From Hyphomicrobiales bacterium (GTDB lineage Bacteria; Pseudomonadota; Alphaproteobacteria; Rhizobiales; Rhizobiaceae): a DNA stretch of 38,761 nt. The notes under the pieces were generated by a model. It did not search any database. It saw nothing but the letters and a program-made list of their open reading frames with translations, and was not told where the DNA came from. Below, piece after piece: positions 16,012 through 24,474 of this stretch (its first letter is position 1; every line of letters starts with the position of its first letter). Where the stretch lies: the NCBI GenBank assembly GCA_024225445.1, contig JAAEMP010000044.1, positions 1 through 38,761 of the forward strand. The letters run 5' to 3'. The position numbers and the translations under genes are program-made.

Positions 16012-17462
16012 TTTGCTGACCAGGGCGGTGCGCTCAGACGCCGTTTTCCATCACGGGATTTGAGAACATCAGGTTCATCCAGTTCTGTCCTGTCCCATAA
16101 TTTACAGGTCACCTGCTTGTGGTTCTGGTCCAGGCCCTCGCAATAATTGGTATATTCGCACAACCGGATGGCCTCACCATGACCCGATTGCAGTTTCAAC
16201 AACCAGTCAGGATCTGCCAGATATTGCCTGGCCACCCCGATAATATCACCTTTCCCGCCCTTCAGGGCGGCTTCAGCCATTTCAAAATTATGAATTCCAC
16301 CGGCAACGACTACCGGAGTTTGCATTCCGGCATCACGAACCGCCTTTCTGACTTGCGCCGTATCGGCAAAATTACGACCAAATGGCCCCACTTTATCCGA
16401 GATAAATTGCGGCATGCATTCATAGCCGCTTCGCCCGGTATAGGGATAGGCCGCTGCCCCGACCTTCGGCTGCTTGGCATCATCAAATTTTCCGCCCCGC
16501 GATAATGACAGGAAATCCATGCCGCAGCGAGCAAATTCAACGGCAAAAAAACATGCATCTTCAACATCGCTGCCACCGTCGATTATTTCGTTAGCCAGAA
16601 ATCTGGCACCGACAACAAACTTGTCTGACACGCATTCGCGTACCTTTCTGAACACCTCCCGCGGCAACCGAACCCGGTGGGTCCGTTCGCCCCCGTATCC
16701 ATCCTGCCTGTTGTTGGTTGCCGACAAAAATGAAGCCATCGAATAGGCATGGGCATAATGCAGCTCAACGCCATCAAAACCGGCCTCTTCTGCCCGTATC
16801 GCCGCATCGGCAAATAATTGCGGCAACACCTGCGGCAGATCGGCAATATGGTTCAGATGGGTATCAGTGACCAGTTCCCGTGCTCCATAGGTCAGGGCAT
16901 TGTATTCACGTTCAGCTAGTATACGCTCCAGCCCTTCCCCTTCCATTTCAATCAGCGCTTGCCGAATATCAAATTCGCGAGCTTCTTCCATGTCCAGCAA
17001 TTTTCTGTGCCGGTCGGTGATTACCAGAAACCGTTCCAGATATTTTTCAGCCTTTTGTCGTCGCCGGATTGAAAGAAAATCTATCAGTTGAATAAAAACC
17101 CTGGTGGCACCCTCACTTTCTTCACCAATCCGCTCGATCAACTGGCGCAAGCCGCCAATATAACGATCATGGCCAATTCGCATCAATGGACCTGATGGCA
17201 CATCGCGAATACCGGTGGCTTCCACAACAATGGCTGCGGGCTTGCTCCTGGCAAAACGGCCATACCAGTCAAGAACTTCGCGAGTGACCTCGCCATCATT
17301 AGTCGCCCGCCACGGCACCATCGCCGGCAACCAGGACCGGTTATCCAGATGAAGACGCTGATAGTCCAGCGGAGAAAACAGTTTTGAATCAGCAATCTCC
17401 TGAGGATCAGGCAGATGCCCCATACTGGTTTTAAAGCGGATTTTCTCCGGTGGTTTCCACAT
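16008..17462 (-). CDS. NADH:flavin oxidoreductase, old yellow enzyme family
   Basis: A 484-residue FMN-dependent oxidoreductase of the old yellow enzyme family. The TIM barrel shows the N-terminal LFSPLDYQRLHLDNR. A central HYAHAYSMASFLSATNNRQDGYGG corresponds to the usual HGAHGYL...FLSPxxNxRxDxYGG, with Tyr in place of the first Gly. FVVGARF, VVAGGI and the phosphate-binding GKGDIIGVARQYLADPDW follow. The tail has scattered cysteines (LCEYTNYCEGLDQ...VTCKLWD), reminiscent of 2,4-dienoyl-CoA-reductase-like members, but no full four-Cys cluster is clear and the C-terminal FAD/NADPH domain is absent. It is translationally coupled to the CoA ligase. The substrate is likely an enoyl- or aroyl-CoA or its acid; this is inference. 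Confidence 0.87.
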   Translation of the reverse strand: MWKPPEKIRFKTSMGHLPDPQEIADSKLFSPLDYQRLHLDNRSWLPAMVPWRATNDGEVTREVLDWYGRFARSKPAAIVVEATGIRDVPSGPLMRIGHDRYIGGLRQLIERIGEESEGATRVFIQLIDFLSIRRRQKAEKYLERFLVITDRHRKLLDMEEAREFDIRQALIEMEGEGLERILAEREYNALTYGARELVTDTHLNHIADLPQVLPQLFADAAIRAEEAGFDGVELHYAHAYSMASFLSATNNRQDGYGGERTHRVRLPREVFRKVRECVSDKFVVGARFLANEIIDGGSDVEDACFFAVEFARCGMDFLSLSRGGKFDDAKQPKVGAAAYPYTGRSGYECMPQFISDKVGPFGRNFADTAQVRKAVRDAGMQTPVVVAGGIHNFEMAEAALKGGKGDIIGVARQYLADPDWLLKLQSGHGEAIRLCEYTNYCEGLDQNHKQVTCKLWDRTELDEPDVLKSRDGKRRLSAPPWSAK

Positions 17463-17873
17463 CAGATCATCGCCGGAACTTTATTCATATTTAAAATATT
17501 CATGTTTAAAGGTTCTCTGCAAACCACTAAACATCATTCCACCCTGCCCCGCAACAATTTTGCTTCAGAATACAATAGAATCGGATCATCGATCCAAAAG
17601 CGAAATTTGTCAGATGGAACGCTCTTACTGATAGACAAGGCGTCGCCATTACTGTGATCTAGAGTATATCAGTAAAAAAAAGGTATCCCCCACCCGTTTG
17701 CCGATCCTGTTATTCTTGTATTAAGAGCCGCATATAATTTTGTAATCAATCAACCGATTGATGGAGAGCGGTGAAATTTGATTTGTCGTTTCAATAACTG
17801 TGCTCCGGATGCAGAACATCCGGAATTTGGATAATACCGGCTATTGCATGAACCGATTACAAACTAGCCGATA
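17463..17873. other. Intergenic region between OYE operon and arginine operon
   Basis: About 410 bp. Just upstream of the OYE gene are two direct copies of ATTCATRTTTAAA (17483-17495 and 17498-17510, 15-bp period), a possible regulatory repeat. Further on lie a 7-bp-stem inverted repeat at 17745-17762 (ATCAATC/GATTGAT, 4-bp spacer) and a 7-bp-stem hairpin at 17805-17823 (CCGGATG/CATCCGG, 5-nt loop). The hairpin has no U-run but could weakly terminate the ocd operon. No gene is supported here. Confidence 0.5.
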
Positions 17874-18956
17874 TTATTCCTGCGCTCGCAATACCATGCC
17901 AAACAAATCCCGGGTGTCATCCGGGTCAGCAATTAGATCCAGATCAACATGACTACCGGTTCGCTCAAGTTGATCATGGATATAACGCAGGGCCGAAAAA
18001 TCTTCGATGGCAAAGCCGACGCTGTCAAAAAGGGTAATCTGGTTTTCATTGCGACGACCTTCAGCTTCGCCGCTCATAACTTGCCAGATTTCTGTCACCC
18101 CATAGTCTTTTTCCAGCTGCTGAATTTCGCCTTCCACACGGGTCTGGGGAGGATATTCGACAAATATTTCCGAACGCAACAGAATGTCACGATGGAGTTC
18201 CGTCTTGCCGGGGCAATCCCCGCCAATAGCGTTGATATGAACACCGGAGCCGACCATATTATCGGTCAGGATCGTTGCATATTGTTTGTCAGCAGTGCAG
18301 GTTGTGATGATTCCAGCCCCGGTAATCGCTTCCTGTGATGATGAGCACCCGATTGCCTTGATCCCCTGATCAGCCAGGTTTCTGACCGCCTTTTCGGTAG
18401 CTTTGGGATCTGTGTCGTAGAGTTTCACCGTTTCGATGCCACAGATGGTCTTAAAGGCAATGGCCTGGAACTCGCACTGGGCGCCATTGCCAATCATTGC
18501 CATGGTTTTTGCATGTTTCGGTGCCAGATATTTTGCCACCAGTGCTGAAGTTGCTGCAGTACGCAGGGCAGTGAGAATTGTCATTTCTGAAAATAATACC
18601 GGATAGCCGTTGGATACATCTGCCAGAACTCCAAAAGCGGTAACCGTCTGGAAACCTTCCTGTTGATTTTTTGGATGGCCGTTTACATATTTGAATCCAT
18701 AGACCTCTCCATCCGAGGTCGGCATTAGCTCGATCACTCCTTCAGCCGAATGGGCAGCAACACGCGGAGTTTTATCAAATTTTTCCCACCGCTTGAAATC
18801 ATCCTCAATATATCCTGCTAATTCAAACAACAGTTTTTCAAGACCTATATTATTGGTAATTCTCATCATGTCGTCGACGCTGACGAAGGGCACCATGGCA
18901 AGTTTTGAAGGAATGGAACTGGTCATAATATTCTCCATTTGATTAGGGGTTTTCAT
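17874..18956 (-). CDS. ocd: Ornithine cyclodeaminase
   Basis: Converts L-ornithine to L-proline and ammonia with bound NAD. In its 360 residues the expected catalytic set is visible: Lys89 (GFKYVNG), Arg132 (TALRTAATSA) and Asp247 in INAIGGDCPGKTELH. All three are offset by about 20 from the positions I recall for the Pseudomonas enzyme. The nucleotide-binding motif is MIGNGAQCEFQ. This makes it the one true ornithine cyclodeaminase among three family members in the window. It lies 16 bp downstream of arginase (taking ATG 18956; an internal ATG at 18926 is also possible), giving a two-step route from arginine to proline. Transcription is likely controlled by the divergent Lrp-family gene beyond the arginase. 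Confidence 0.93.
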   Translation of the reverse strand: MKTPNQMENIMTSSIPSKLAMVPFVSVDDMMRITNNIGLEKLLFELAGYIEDDFKRWEKFDKTPRVAAHSAEGVIELMPTSDGEVYGFKYVNGHPKNQQEGFQTVTAFGVLADVSNGYPVLFSEMTILTALRTAATSALVAKYLAPKHAKTMAMIGNGAQCEFQAIAFKTICGIETVKLYDTDPKATEKAVRNLADQGIKAIGCSSSQEAITGAGIITTCTADKQYATILTDNMVGSGVHINAIGGDCPGKTELHRDILLRSEIFVEYPPQTRVEGEIQQLEKDYGVTEIWQVMSGEAEGRRNENQITLFDSVGFAIEDFSALRYIHDQLERTGSHVDLDLIADPDDTRDLFGMVLRAQE

Positions 18957-18972
18957 GGTTATGTTGGTCCCT

Positions 18973-19884
18973 CTAGCCCAGGACGCTTCGGCCCAGCAGG
19001 CTGGCGGTCAGATCGATCAGCAAATTTGCGGTGCGACCGCCTTGGTCGAGCAAGGGATTTAATTCAACAAGATCCAGTGAAGTGACAAGATTACTATCAT
19101 GAACAATCTCCATCATGATATGGGCTTCACGGTAAGTCAGCCCGCCTGGAACCCTGGTTCCAACGGCAGGAGCGATATCCGGATCCAAAGCATCCACATC
19201 CAGAGAAACATGCAGCAAACCATTGGCAGCGCCAACTTTCTCCAGGAATTGTTCCAGCAGTTTTATGACACCGACTTCATCAATTTTTCGCATGTCATGG
19301 GCCGTAATACCGACAGTGGATAATTTCTGGCGTTCCGCCGGATCCACCGAACGAATTCCCATGATACAAATATTTTCAACCGCCAGCCGGGCAGAAAATG
19401 TGGGAAAATATCCATTGAAACTCGGATCGCCTGTCACATAGGCGAGAGGCATGCCATGAATATTGCCGCTTTGGCTGCTGTTCAGGGCGTGAAAATCCGT
19501 ATGAGCGTCAATCCACAATACAAATAGAGGCCGACCTTGTTCTTCGGCGTATCGGGCGACCCCCGGGATTGTCCCGAAAGACAGACTATGGTCACCCCCT
19601 AAAAATATCGAAAATTTGCTCGCTCGTGCCGCCTGATAGGATGCTTCCTGTAAGGCTACAGTCCAGGCTACCGCTGTTTTGAGATTTTTCGCACTGAATG
19701 AGTGGGTGATTTCACCAATCTCTTTTGCTGCGATATTTCCCCGGTCATTTACATCGAAACCAAGATCAGCCAGCATTTCGGGCAGGCCGGCAATCCGCAA
19801 GGTATCCGGACCAAGCTGGCATCCTTTCATGCTGGCACCGGTGCCAATCGGTGCGCCTAAAACTGAACATATGTTTAATGACAT
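18973..19884 (-). CDS. rocF: Arginase
   Basis: Hydrolyses L-arginine to ornithine and urea. From ATG 19884 (GAGG upstream) it has 303 residues. The binuclear manganese ligands are all present: His99 (GGDHSLSFG), Asp126/His128/Asp130 (DAHTDFH), and Asp239/Asp241 (SLDVDALDP). SGNIHGMPLAYVTG and the late glutamate in LDLVELNPLLD also fit true arginase rather than agmatinase. It is followed by ornithine cyclodeaminase on the same strand and diverges from an Lrp/AsnC regulator, the usual arrangement for arginine catabolism in Hyphomicrobiales (as in Agrobacterium). A start 30 bp upstream (19914) has no better ribosome binding site. Confidence 0.94.
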   Translation of the reverse strand: MSLNICSVLGAPIGTGASMKGCQLGPDTLRIAGLPEMLADLGFDVNDRGNIAAKEIGEITHSFSAKNLKTAVAWTVALQEASYQAARASKFSIFLGGDHSLSFGTIPGVARYAEEQGRPLFVLWIDAHTDFHALNSSQSGNIHGMPLAYVTGDPSFNGYFPTFSARLAVENICIMGIRSVDPAERQKLSTVGITAHDMRKIDEVGVIKLLEQFLEKVGAANGLLHVSLDVDALDPDIAPAVGTRVPGGLTYREAHIMMEIVHDSNLVTSLDLVELNPLLDQGGRTANLLIDLTASLLGRSVLG

Positions 19885-19977
19885 GGCATAATAACCTCGC
19901 TGAATTTCAGTCAAAAATATTGTTATACAGCGGTAGCAACAAGTCAGATATTTGTTACATTATTGCGATTCAGATAG

Positions 19978-20010
19978 CATTATGATAAGTCTTACTGACA
20001 TAATGATAGA
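19978..20010. promoter_or_regulatory. Repeated sites in arginase/Lrp divergent promoter
   Basis: CATTATGATAAG at 19978 and CATAATGATAGA at 19999 are near-identical direct repeats starting 21 bp apart, two helical turns. The outer CATTATG and CATAATG also form an inverted pair. Such phased sites fit binding of an Lrp/AsnC octamer or dimer pair, making this the likely operator for the divergent regulator. Confidence 0.5.
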
Positions 20011-20021
20011 TCGGACCATTT

Positions 20022-20450
20022 ATGGCACTGGATCCCACAGACCACAAACTAATTTCTCTTTTAAGAGAAAATGCCCGCTTGCCCGTCTCATCCCTGGCAT
20101 TGCATCTGAATGTGTCGCGGGCAACCGTACAAAACCGCATCACGAGATTGACCGACAAAGGGATCATTCTGGGTTTTGGTGTACGACTGAAAACAGACAT
20201 TGAAACCTCCCGAATCCGCGCCATCACCCTGATCCAGAGCCGCGCGCGCCAGACCAATCAGGTATTGCATTCCCTCTCCGGTCTGCCGGAGGTGCGCGCC
20301 TTGCATACCACCAACGGCAGTTGGGATATTGTTGCTGAATTGAATACGGAAAGCCTCGAGGAATTTGACACCGCTCTGAGCTACATTCGCGAGATTGAAG
20401 GCGTAGCCAACACCGAGACCAGCCTGTTACTGACCTCTCACAAAATGTAA
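20022..20450 (+). CDS. Lrp/AsnC family transcriptional regulator
   Basis: A 142-residue regulator: an N-terminal AsnC-type helix-turn-helix (LDPTDHKLISLLRENARLPVSSLALHLNVSRATVQNRI) followed by the ligand-sensing RAM domain (about residues 65-142, with VRALHTTNGSWDIVAEL). It is divergent from arginase and ornithine cyclodeaminase. In Agrobacterium and relatives a regulator in this position activates arginase/ocd in response to arginine or ornithine; that role is inferred here. The ribosome binding site before ATG 20022 is weak. The phased repeats at 19978-20010 end just upstream of its start, so self-repression is likely. Confidence 0.92.
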   Translation: MALDPTDHKLISLLRENARLPVSSLALHLNVSRATVQNRITRLTDKGIILGFGVRLKTDIETSRIRAITLIQSRARQTNQVLHSLSGLPEVRALHTTNGSWDIVAELNTESLEEFDTALSYIREIEGVANTETSLLLTSHKM

Positions 20451-20467
20451 AATCGACAAAGTCCGGA

Positions 20468-21190
20468 TCATTCTTCTGCGTTCATTATTACCGGCATTTG
20501 AAACTTCCAATCGCTCCACACATTCACATTCTCAATTAGCTCAACCATAAAACTGGCAACATTTGCCCGCGATGTAGGACGGCCGGATAAGATGCCGGTG
20601 ACAGGTGACTTTTCGATCTCATAGGGGGAAATTTCAGCATCAATCAGTGAATCCGGGCGCACGCTGCACCATTCTATGTGGTGGCTGTTCTTTCCGATAT
20701 TTTCATGCAGGTGCTCCGCAGCAGTTTCATTATCTTTGTGGGGAGGCAGGGTATAACGCAGCAGGAAAAGCAAACCACGTTCAATCCATGTTCTTGGTTC
20801 ATCACATTGCGGATTTTTCACACCAACCGTATTCATCAGGATGAATTTTGTTGGCTCACGAGGGTTGTTTTTTTCAATTGCACTACACAAACGCTGCGCA
20901 GCATCAGTGCAAAGTCTTCTGGGCTTTCCAAATACTCCCCTGAAATCCATCACATGTCCCAGGCAGGAGACAACTGCATGGCAATCCGCCACCAGATCTG
21001 CCAGCGCCTCATCACTCAAATCAAGTATTGCAGCCTCTACGACTGCAAGACTAGGATTTTTCAGAATTTCTGCGGAATACTTGTCAGGAGAACGCACAAT
21101 AACACGAACTTCATGACCTTTTTCCAGTAATTGCTCGACCACCAAACGACCGGTCATTCCTGTGGCTCCAACCACTAATATCGTCATCAT
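20468..21190 (-). CDS. NAD(P)H-binding atypical SDR (NmrA-like) protein
   Basis: A 240-residue Rossmann-fold protein beginning MMTILVVGATGMTGRLVVEQLLEKGHEV, the glycine-rich motif of atypical short-chain dehydrogenases that act as NAD(P)-dependent sugar/isoprenoid reductases, NmrA-like sensors or related proteins. Conserved segments include VVSCLGHV and the later WCSVRPDSL and GRPTSRANVASFMVELI, typical of the family. No YxxxK active site is obvious. It is divergent from the LysR regulator at 21313, which probably controls it. Function and substrate are unknown. Confidence 0.85.
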   Translation of the reverse strand: MMTILVVGATGMTGRLVVEQLLEKGHEVRVIVRSPDKYSAEILKNPSLAVVEAAILDLSDEALADLVADCHAVVSCLGHVMDFRGVFGKPRRLCTDAAQRLCSAIEKNNPREPTKFILMNTVGVKNPQCDEPRTWIERGLLFLLRYTLPPHKDNETAAEHLHENIGKNSHHIEWCSVRPDSLIDAEISPYEIEKSPVTGILSGRPTSRANVASFMVELIENVNVWSDWKFQMPVIMNAEE

Positions 21191-21259
21191 TCCATCCTTT
21201 TTTCGTCAATTCACCGAAGGCAATCATTGCCTGATACTGGCATTTGTTATTGTTGCTGG

Positions 21260-21275
21260 GGATATACGGGTATCC
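21260..21275. promoter_or_regulatory. Inverted repeat in SDR/LysR divergent promoter
   Basis: GGATA and TATCC arms with a 6-bp spacer sit between the divergent SDR and LysR genes. The position fits a LysR-type regulator site, though the match to the loose T-N11-A rule is not distinctive. Confidence 0.3.
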
Positions 21276-21312
21276 TCGTAATATTTAAATTGACCAATTT
21301 CGTAAGTTTGAT

Positions 21313-22215
21313 ATGCATTTTTGCATGGATTGGAGTTCTGTAAATTTTGACTGGAACCGCGCCAGGGCATTTCTGGTGACAGCCGAAGAGGGCTCTCTGT
21401 CTGCCGCTGCACGCGCACTTGGAACTACGCAACCGACATTGGGTCGTCAGGTTGACGCGCTCGAACAGGAACTTGGCATTGTGCTTTTCCAACGCGTTGG
21501 CCGCGGCCTTGCTCTCACCCCGGCAGGGCTGGAACTTTTGGACCATGTCCGCACAATGGGCGAAGCGGCCAGTCGGGTATCAATAACAGCATTTGGCCGG
21601 TCCCAGTCAATCGAAGGGACAGTGTGCATCTCAGCAAGCGAAACCTATGCCGCAATGCTGCTCCCCCCTGTCATCGCAAAATTGCGTTTGGCGGAACCAA
21701 AAATCAGTGTAGAAATCATAGCTTCCCACACCACCAGCGATCTGAGGCGGCGCGAGGCTGATATTGCAATTCGGAATTTTCGTCCAACCGAACCGGATCT
21801 GATTGCAAAAAAGATTAGAGAGGTTCCGGCCAGGCTTTATGCGACACCGCAATATATCAAAAAGATTGGAAACCCCAAGCATCCCAAGGACCTGGATAGT
21901 GCCGATTTCATCAATATCAGTAGCGGCGATATTTTCATGAATACCCTGAATGGACTTGGTTTCAATCTGACGAAAAACAGTTTTCCCATACTCAGCGAAA
22001 ACTATCTGGTAATGTGGGAACTGGTCAAACAGGGACTGGGAATTGGCATTCTGGACGGCAATATTGGTGATGCTGAGCCTTTGGTCCGCCAGGTACTGCC
22101 AAATCTTGAGCCTTTGATTTTTCCGATATGGCTGGTGGCCCATCGCGAACTCCACACAAGCCAACGCATCCGGATGGTTTTCGATCTGTTGGCCACCGAA
22201 CTTGCCAAATCCTGA
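21313..22215 (+). CDS. LysR family transcriptional regulator
   Basis: A 300-residue LysR-type regulator. The winged helix-turn-helix is clear: RARAFLVTAEEGSLSAAARALGTTQPTLGRQVDALEQELG (about residues 17-56). The periplasmic-binding-protein-like effector domain follows from about residue 95 (GTVCISASETYAAMLLPP onward). ATG 21325 is an alternative start that removes four residues and looks equally likely. It is divergent from the SDR gene and about 180 bp upstream of the quinone oxidoreductase on its own strand, so either or both may be targets. Confidence 0.92.
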   Translation: MHFCMDWSSVNFDWNRARAFLVTAEEGSLSAAARALGTTQPTLGRQVDALEQELGIVLFQRVGRGLALTPAGLELLDHVRTMGEAASRVSITAFGRSQSIEGTVCISASETYAAMLLPPVIAKLRLAEPKISVEIIASHTTSDLRRREADIAIRNFRPTEPDLIAKKIREVPARLYATPQYIKKIGNPKHPKDLDSADFINISSGDIFMNTLNGLGFNLTKNSFPILSENYLVMWELVKQGLGIGILDGNIGDAEPLVRQVLPNLEPLIFPIWLVAHRELHTSQRIRMVFDLLATELAKS

Positions 22216-22403
22216 CATGGGAGGAATGACGCGCCGTCTCAACAGTCCCCAGACCACAAAATTACAGTACTTTTGAATACTAATACGGGTTGGGCGAAAA
22301 CTTCACTCAGTTGGCCTTGACCACTACCAAAAAAATAGTAACAAACTCCACCTCTGAACGACCCGGGTCAGGACTGGCGAAACAAAGATAATTGGGGAAT
22401 ACA

Positions 22404-23480
22404 ATGAACATCCCGGAAATTATGAGCGGTATTCAACTGACACGACATGGCGGGCCGGAAACACTTGTCTGGAACGACAAAATCCCTGTTCGAATACCCA
22501 GATCAGACGAAGTTCTGGTCCGCGTCAAAGCGGCGGGTGTCAATAATACAGATATCAATACGCGCATCGGATGGTATTCAGATGATGTGACTGACAGTAC
22601 CGATGACGCCGATCCGGATGCCGGGATTGAAGATGGAGGATGGGCGGGAGCCCTGCCCTTTCCCCTGATACAGGGAGGTGATCTGTGCGGTGAAATCATT
22701 GCAATGGGAGATCAGGTTAACGATTTTAAAATTGGCATGCGGGTCACCTGTCCCACCAACCAGCCTGTCCCGACACCGGACACCCCCACCAAATGTGTCG
22801 TCATCGGATCTGAATTTGATGGTGCCTTCGCACAATATTGCACTTTGTCAGCAGACCAGCTGTTGGATGTCAGCAAGTCTCCTTTAAGTGATGTGGAGAT
22901 CGCAGCACTTCCCTGTGCATTCGGTACCGCAATGAACTTGCTCACCCGGGCAAATATTTCTGATCGTGATCATCTGCTGATCACCGGGGCCTCTGGCGGG
23001 GTGGGACTGGCAGTCGTACAACTTGCCAAACTGCGTGGAGCACGAATAACCGGTATTGCAAGTCCGGACAAGCACGAAGCGGTGCGCATGGCTGGCGCCG
23101 CCAAAGTTATTGATCGAGGTAAAATACCTGATCCACAATCATACACTGCGGTAATTGATGTGGTCGGTGGTGACGACTGGGAATTATTCATTAACGCATT
23201 AAAGCCAGGTGGCAGATATGCCGTATCTGGCGCAATAGCCGGCCCGATCATTAAAGCCGATCTGCGTACCATTTACCTTAATGACATCACGCTTTACGGC
23301 TGTACGTATCAACCAAGGAGCGTGTTTGTAGAACTTGTAAAACTGATCAATGAAGGTCTGATCAAGCCGCATATTTCAAACACCTACCCCCTGCGTAAGA
23401 TCGCAACTGCGCAGCAAGATTTTTTATCAAAACGTTATCCCGGCAAGCTGGTTCTTATACCACCCCAGGCAAATTCATGA
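22404..23480 (+). CDS. Zinc-type alcohol dehydrogenase / quinone oxidoreductase family protein
   Basis: A 358-residue medium-chain dehydrogenase/reductase. ATG 22404 follows GGGGAA; the longer reading would need a TTG start. The N-terminal GroES-like domain has VKAAGVNNTDINTRIG and LIQGGDLCGEI, and the Rossmann domain has LLITGASGGVGLAVVQLAKLRGA (about residues 190-213). There is no catalytic-zinc Cys/His set in the usual places, so this is a zinc-independent NADPH reductase of the quinone-oxidoreductase type. An insertion rich in Asp (about residues 62-78) is unusual. Substrate unknown; it may belong with the LysR/SDR genes upstream. Confidence 0.87.
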   Translation: MNIPEIMSGIQLTRHGGPETLVWNDKIPVRIPRSDEVLVRVKAAGVNNTDINTRIGWYSDDVTDSTDDADPDAGIEDGGWAGALPFPLIQGGDLCGEIIAMGDQVNDFKIGMRVTCPTNQPVPTPDTPTKCVVIGSEFDGAFAQYCTLSADQLLDVSKSPLSDVEIAALPCAFGTAMNLLTRANISDRDHLLITGASGGVGLAVVQLAKLRGARITGIASPDKHEAVRMAGAAKVIDRGKIPDPQSYTAVIDVVGGDDWELFINALKPGGRYAVSGAIAGPIIKADLRTIYLNDITLYGCTYQPRSVFVELVKLINEGLIKPHISNTYPLRKIATAQQDFLSKRYPGKLVLIPPQANS

Positions 23481-23636
23481 ACGTAAATCCAGGAAATCTC
23501 GCTATACAAATCGAAGCACTAATGGGAAATTTCTCTCCTGCTTTGCAACCAATGATTGCATGTTTAACTTTTCACTATTACCTGCTATAGTATTCCGACA
23601 TTATGATGGCTGCAGTATTGGTATTAGGATTAAGCA

Positions 23637-24473
23637 ATGGCAAACGCTAATTTCAATGATATTATTTATGGTACTCCCGCACAGATCAGCGTGGTTCGAC
23701 TGGCAAATTCGCTCTGGCCCCTGCTGCAAAACGATCCCCGTTTCAGTTTTCAGGGACGCGTAGTCTCTTTTGCCGGCGAACAACCAAACAGTGCGGATAT
23801 GGTAATTGAGCTGGCTCGATTGCAGGGTTATTCCAGTTGTCACTTTGTGCCAAAAAAGCGCGCCCAGGCGCTAATTCGCGCATTTGAAGCAGCCGGTTTA
23901 CAGCCTGCTATCTGGAACCAGTTCTGGGGGCGTGAAGGTGCCATTGCCGCCAGCAAGACTTTCTTGTCCGAATATATAAAGCCCGATAGCCTGACCTTGA
24001 AAACCGTGGGACCCAATACACCTGACAGCGTCATCGACGAAATCAGCGAGGTATCTATCGCCTCCGGCGTGATGCCAGTTTCGGGCACCACCATGCTGGG
24101 AGAACAGCCAAGGGGAATGATGTTGTATGTTGAAAATCATCACCGGCAGGTTTTAGCAGTTGGTGGAGCATTCATGGCCTATCACCCTGACAGCCCCTAT
24201 TTCGATGAGGCTTTCTGGGGCATGCTGGCAACACACAAGTCCTGGCGCGACCTGAGACTTGCCAGTTGGATAGGAGCCCAGACAATACTTGATATGGCCG
24301 ACCAGTTCGGCGCACGCGGATTTTCTAGCGGGGTTAAATCCGAAAATCCGGCTTCGCATGCCATGTGTAACCGGCTAGGTGTCCGCCCCTCGCAAATGGT
24401 CTATGCCGGGGCCTCGGCTCCCGAAACCATCGGCGAAATATCGATTGCCCGGCAGTCCGCTGAGACAATTTGA
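23637..24473 (+). CDS. Uncharacterised protein with GNAT-like C-terminal half
   Basis: A 278-residue protein I do not recognise as a named family. The C-terminal half resembles a GNAT acetyltransferase: RDLRLASWIGAQTILDMADQFGARGFSSGVKSENPASHAMCNRLGV. Here a helix is followed by the Val-x(n)-Asn-x-x-Ala...Leu-Gly pattern of motif B. Motif A (Q/RxxGxG/A) is not clear, so CoA binding is uncertain. No membrane segments or signal peptide are visible. The gene stands alone, 156 bp after the quinone oxidoreductase, and its stop lies 1 bp from the end of the convergent NusG paralogue. A TATAGT box at 23586 may be its promoter -10. Confidence 0.65.
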   Translation: MANANFNDIIYGTPAQISVVRLANSLWPLLQNDPRFSFQGRVVSFAGEQPNSADMVIELARLQGYSSCHFVPKKRAQALIRAFEAAGLQPAIWNQFWGREGAIAASKTFLSEYIKPDSLTLKTVGPNTPDSVIDEISEVSIASGVMPVSGTTMLGEQPRGMMLYVENHHRQVLAVGGAFMAYHPDSPYFDEAFWGMLATHKSWRDLRLASWIGAQTILDMADQFGARGFSSGVKSENPASHAMCNRLGVRPSQMVYAGASAPETIGEISIARQSAETI

Positions 24474-24474
24474 T

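Noticed and set aside
17805-17823. Hairpin CCGGATG/CATCCGG as a rho-independent terminator
   Set aside because: A 7-bp stem without a following T-run; listed only as an inverted repeat in the intergenic entry.
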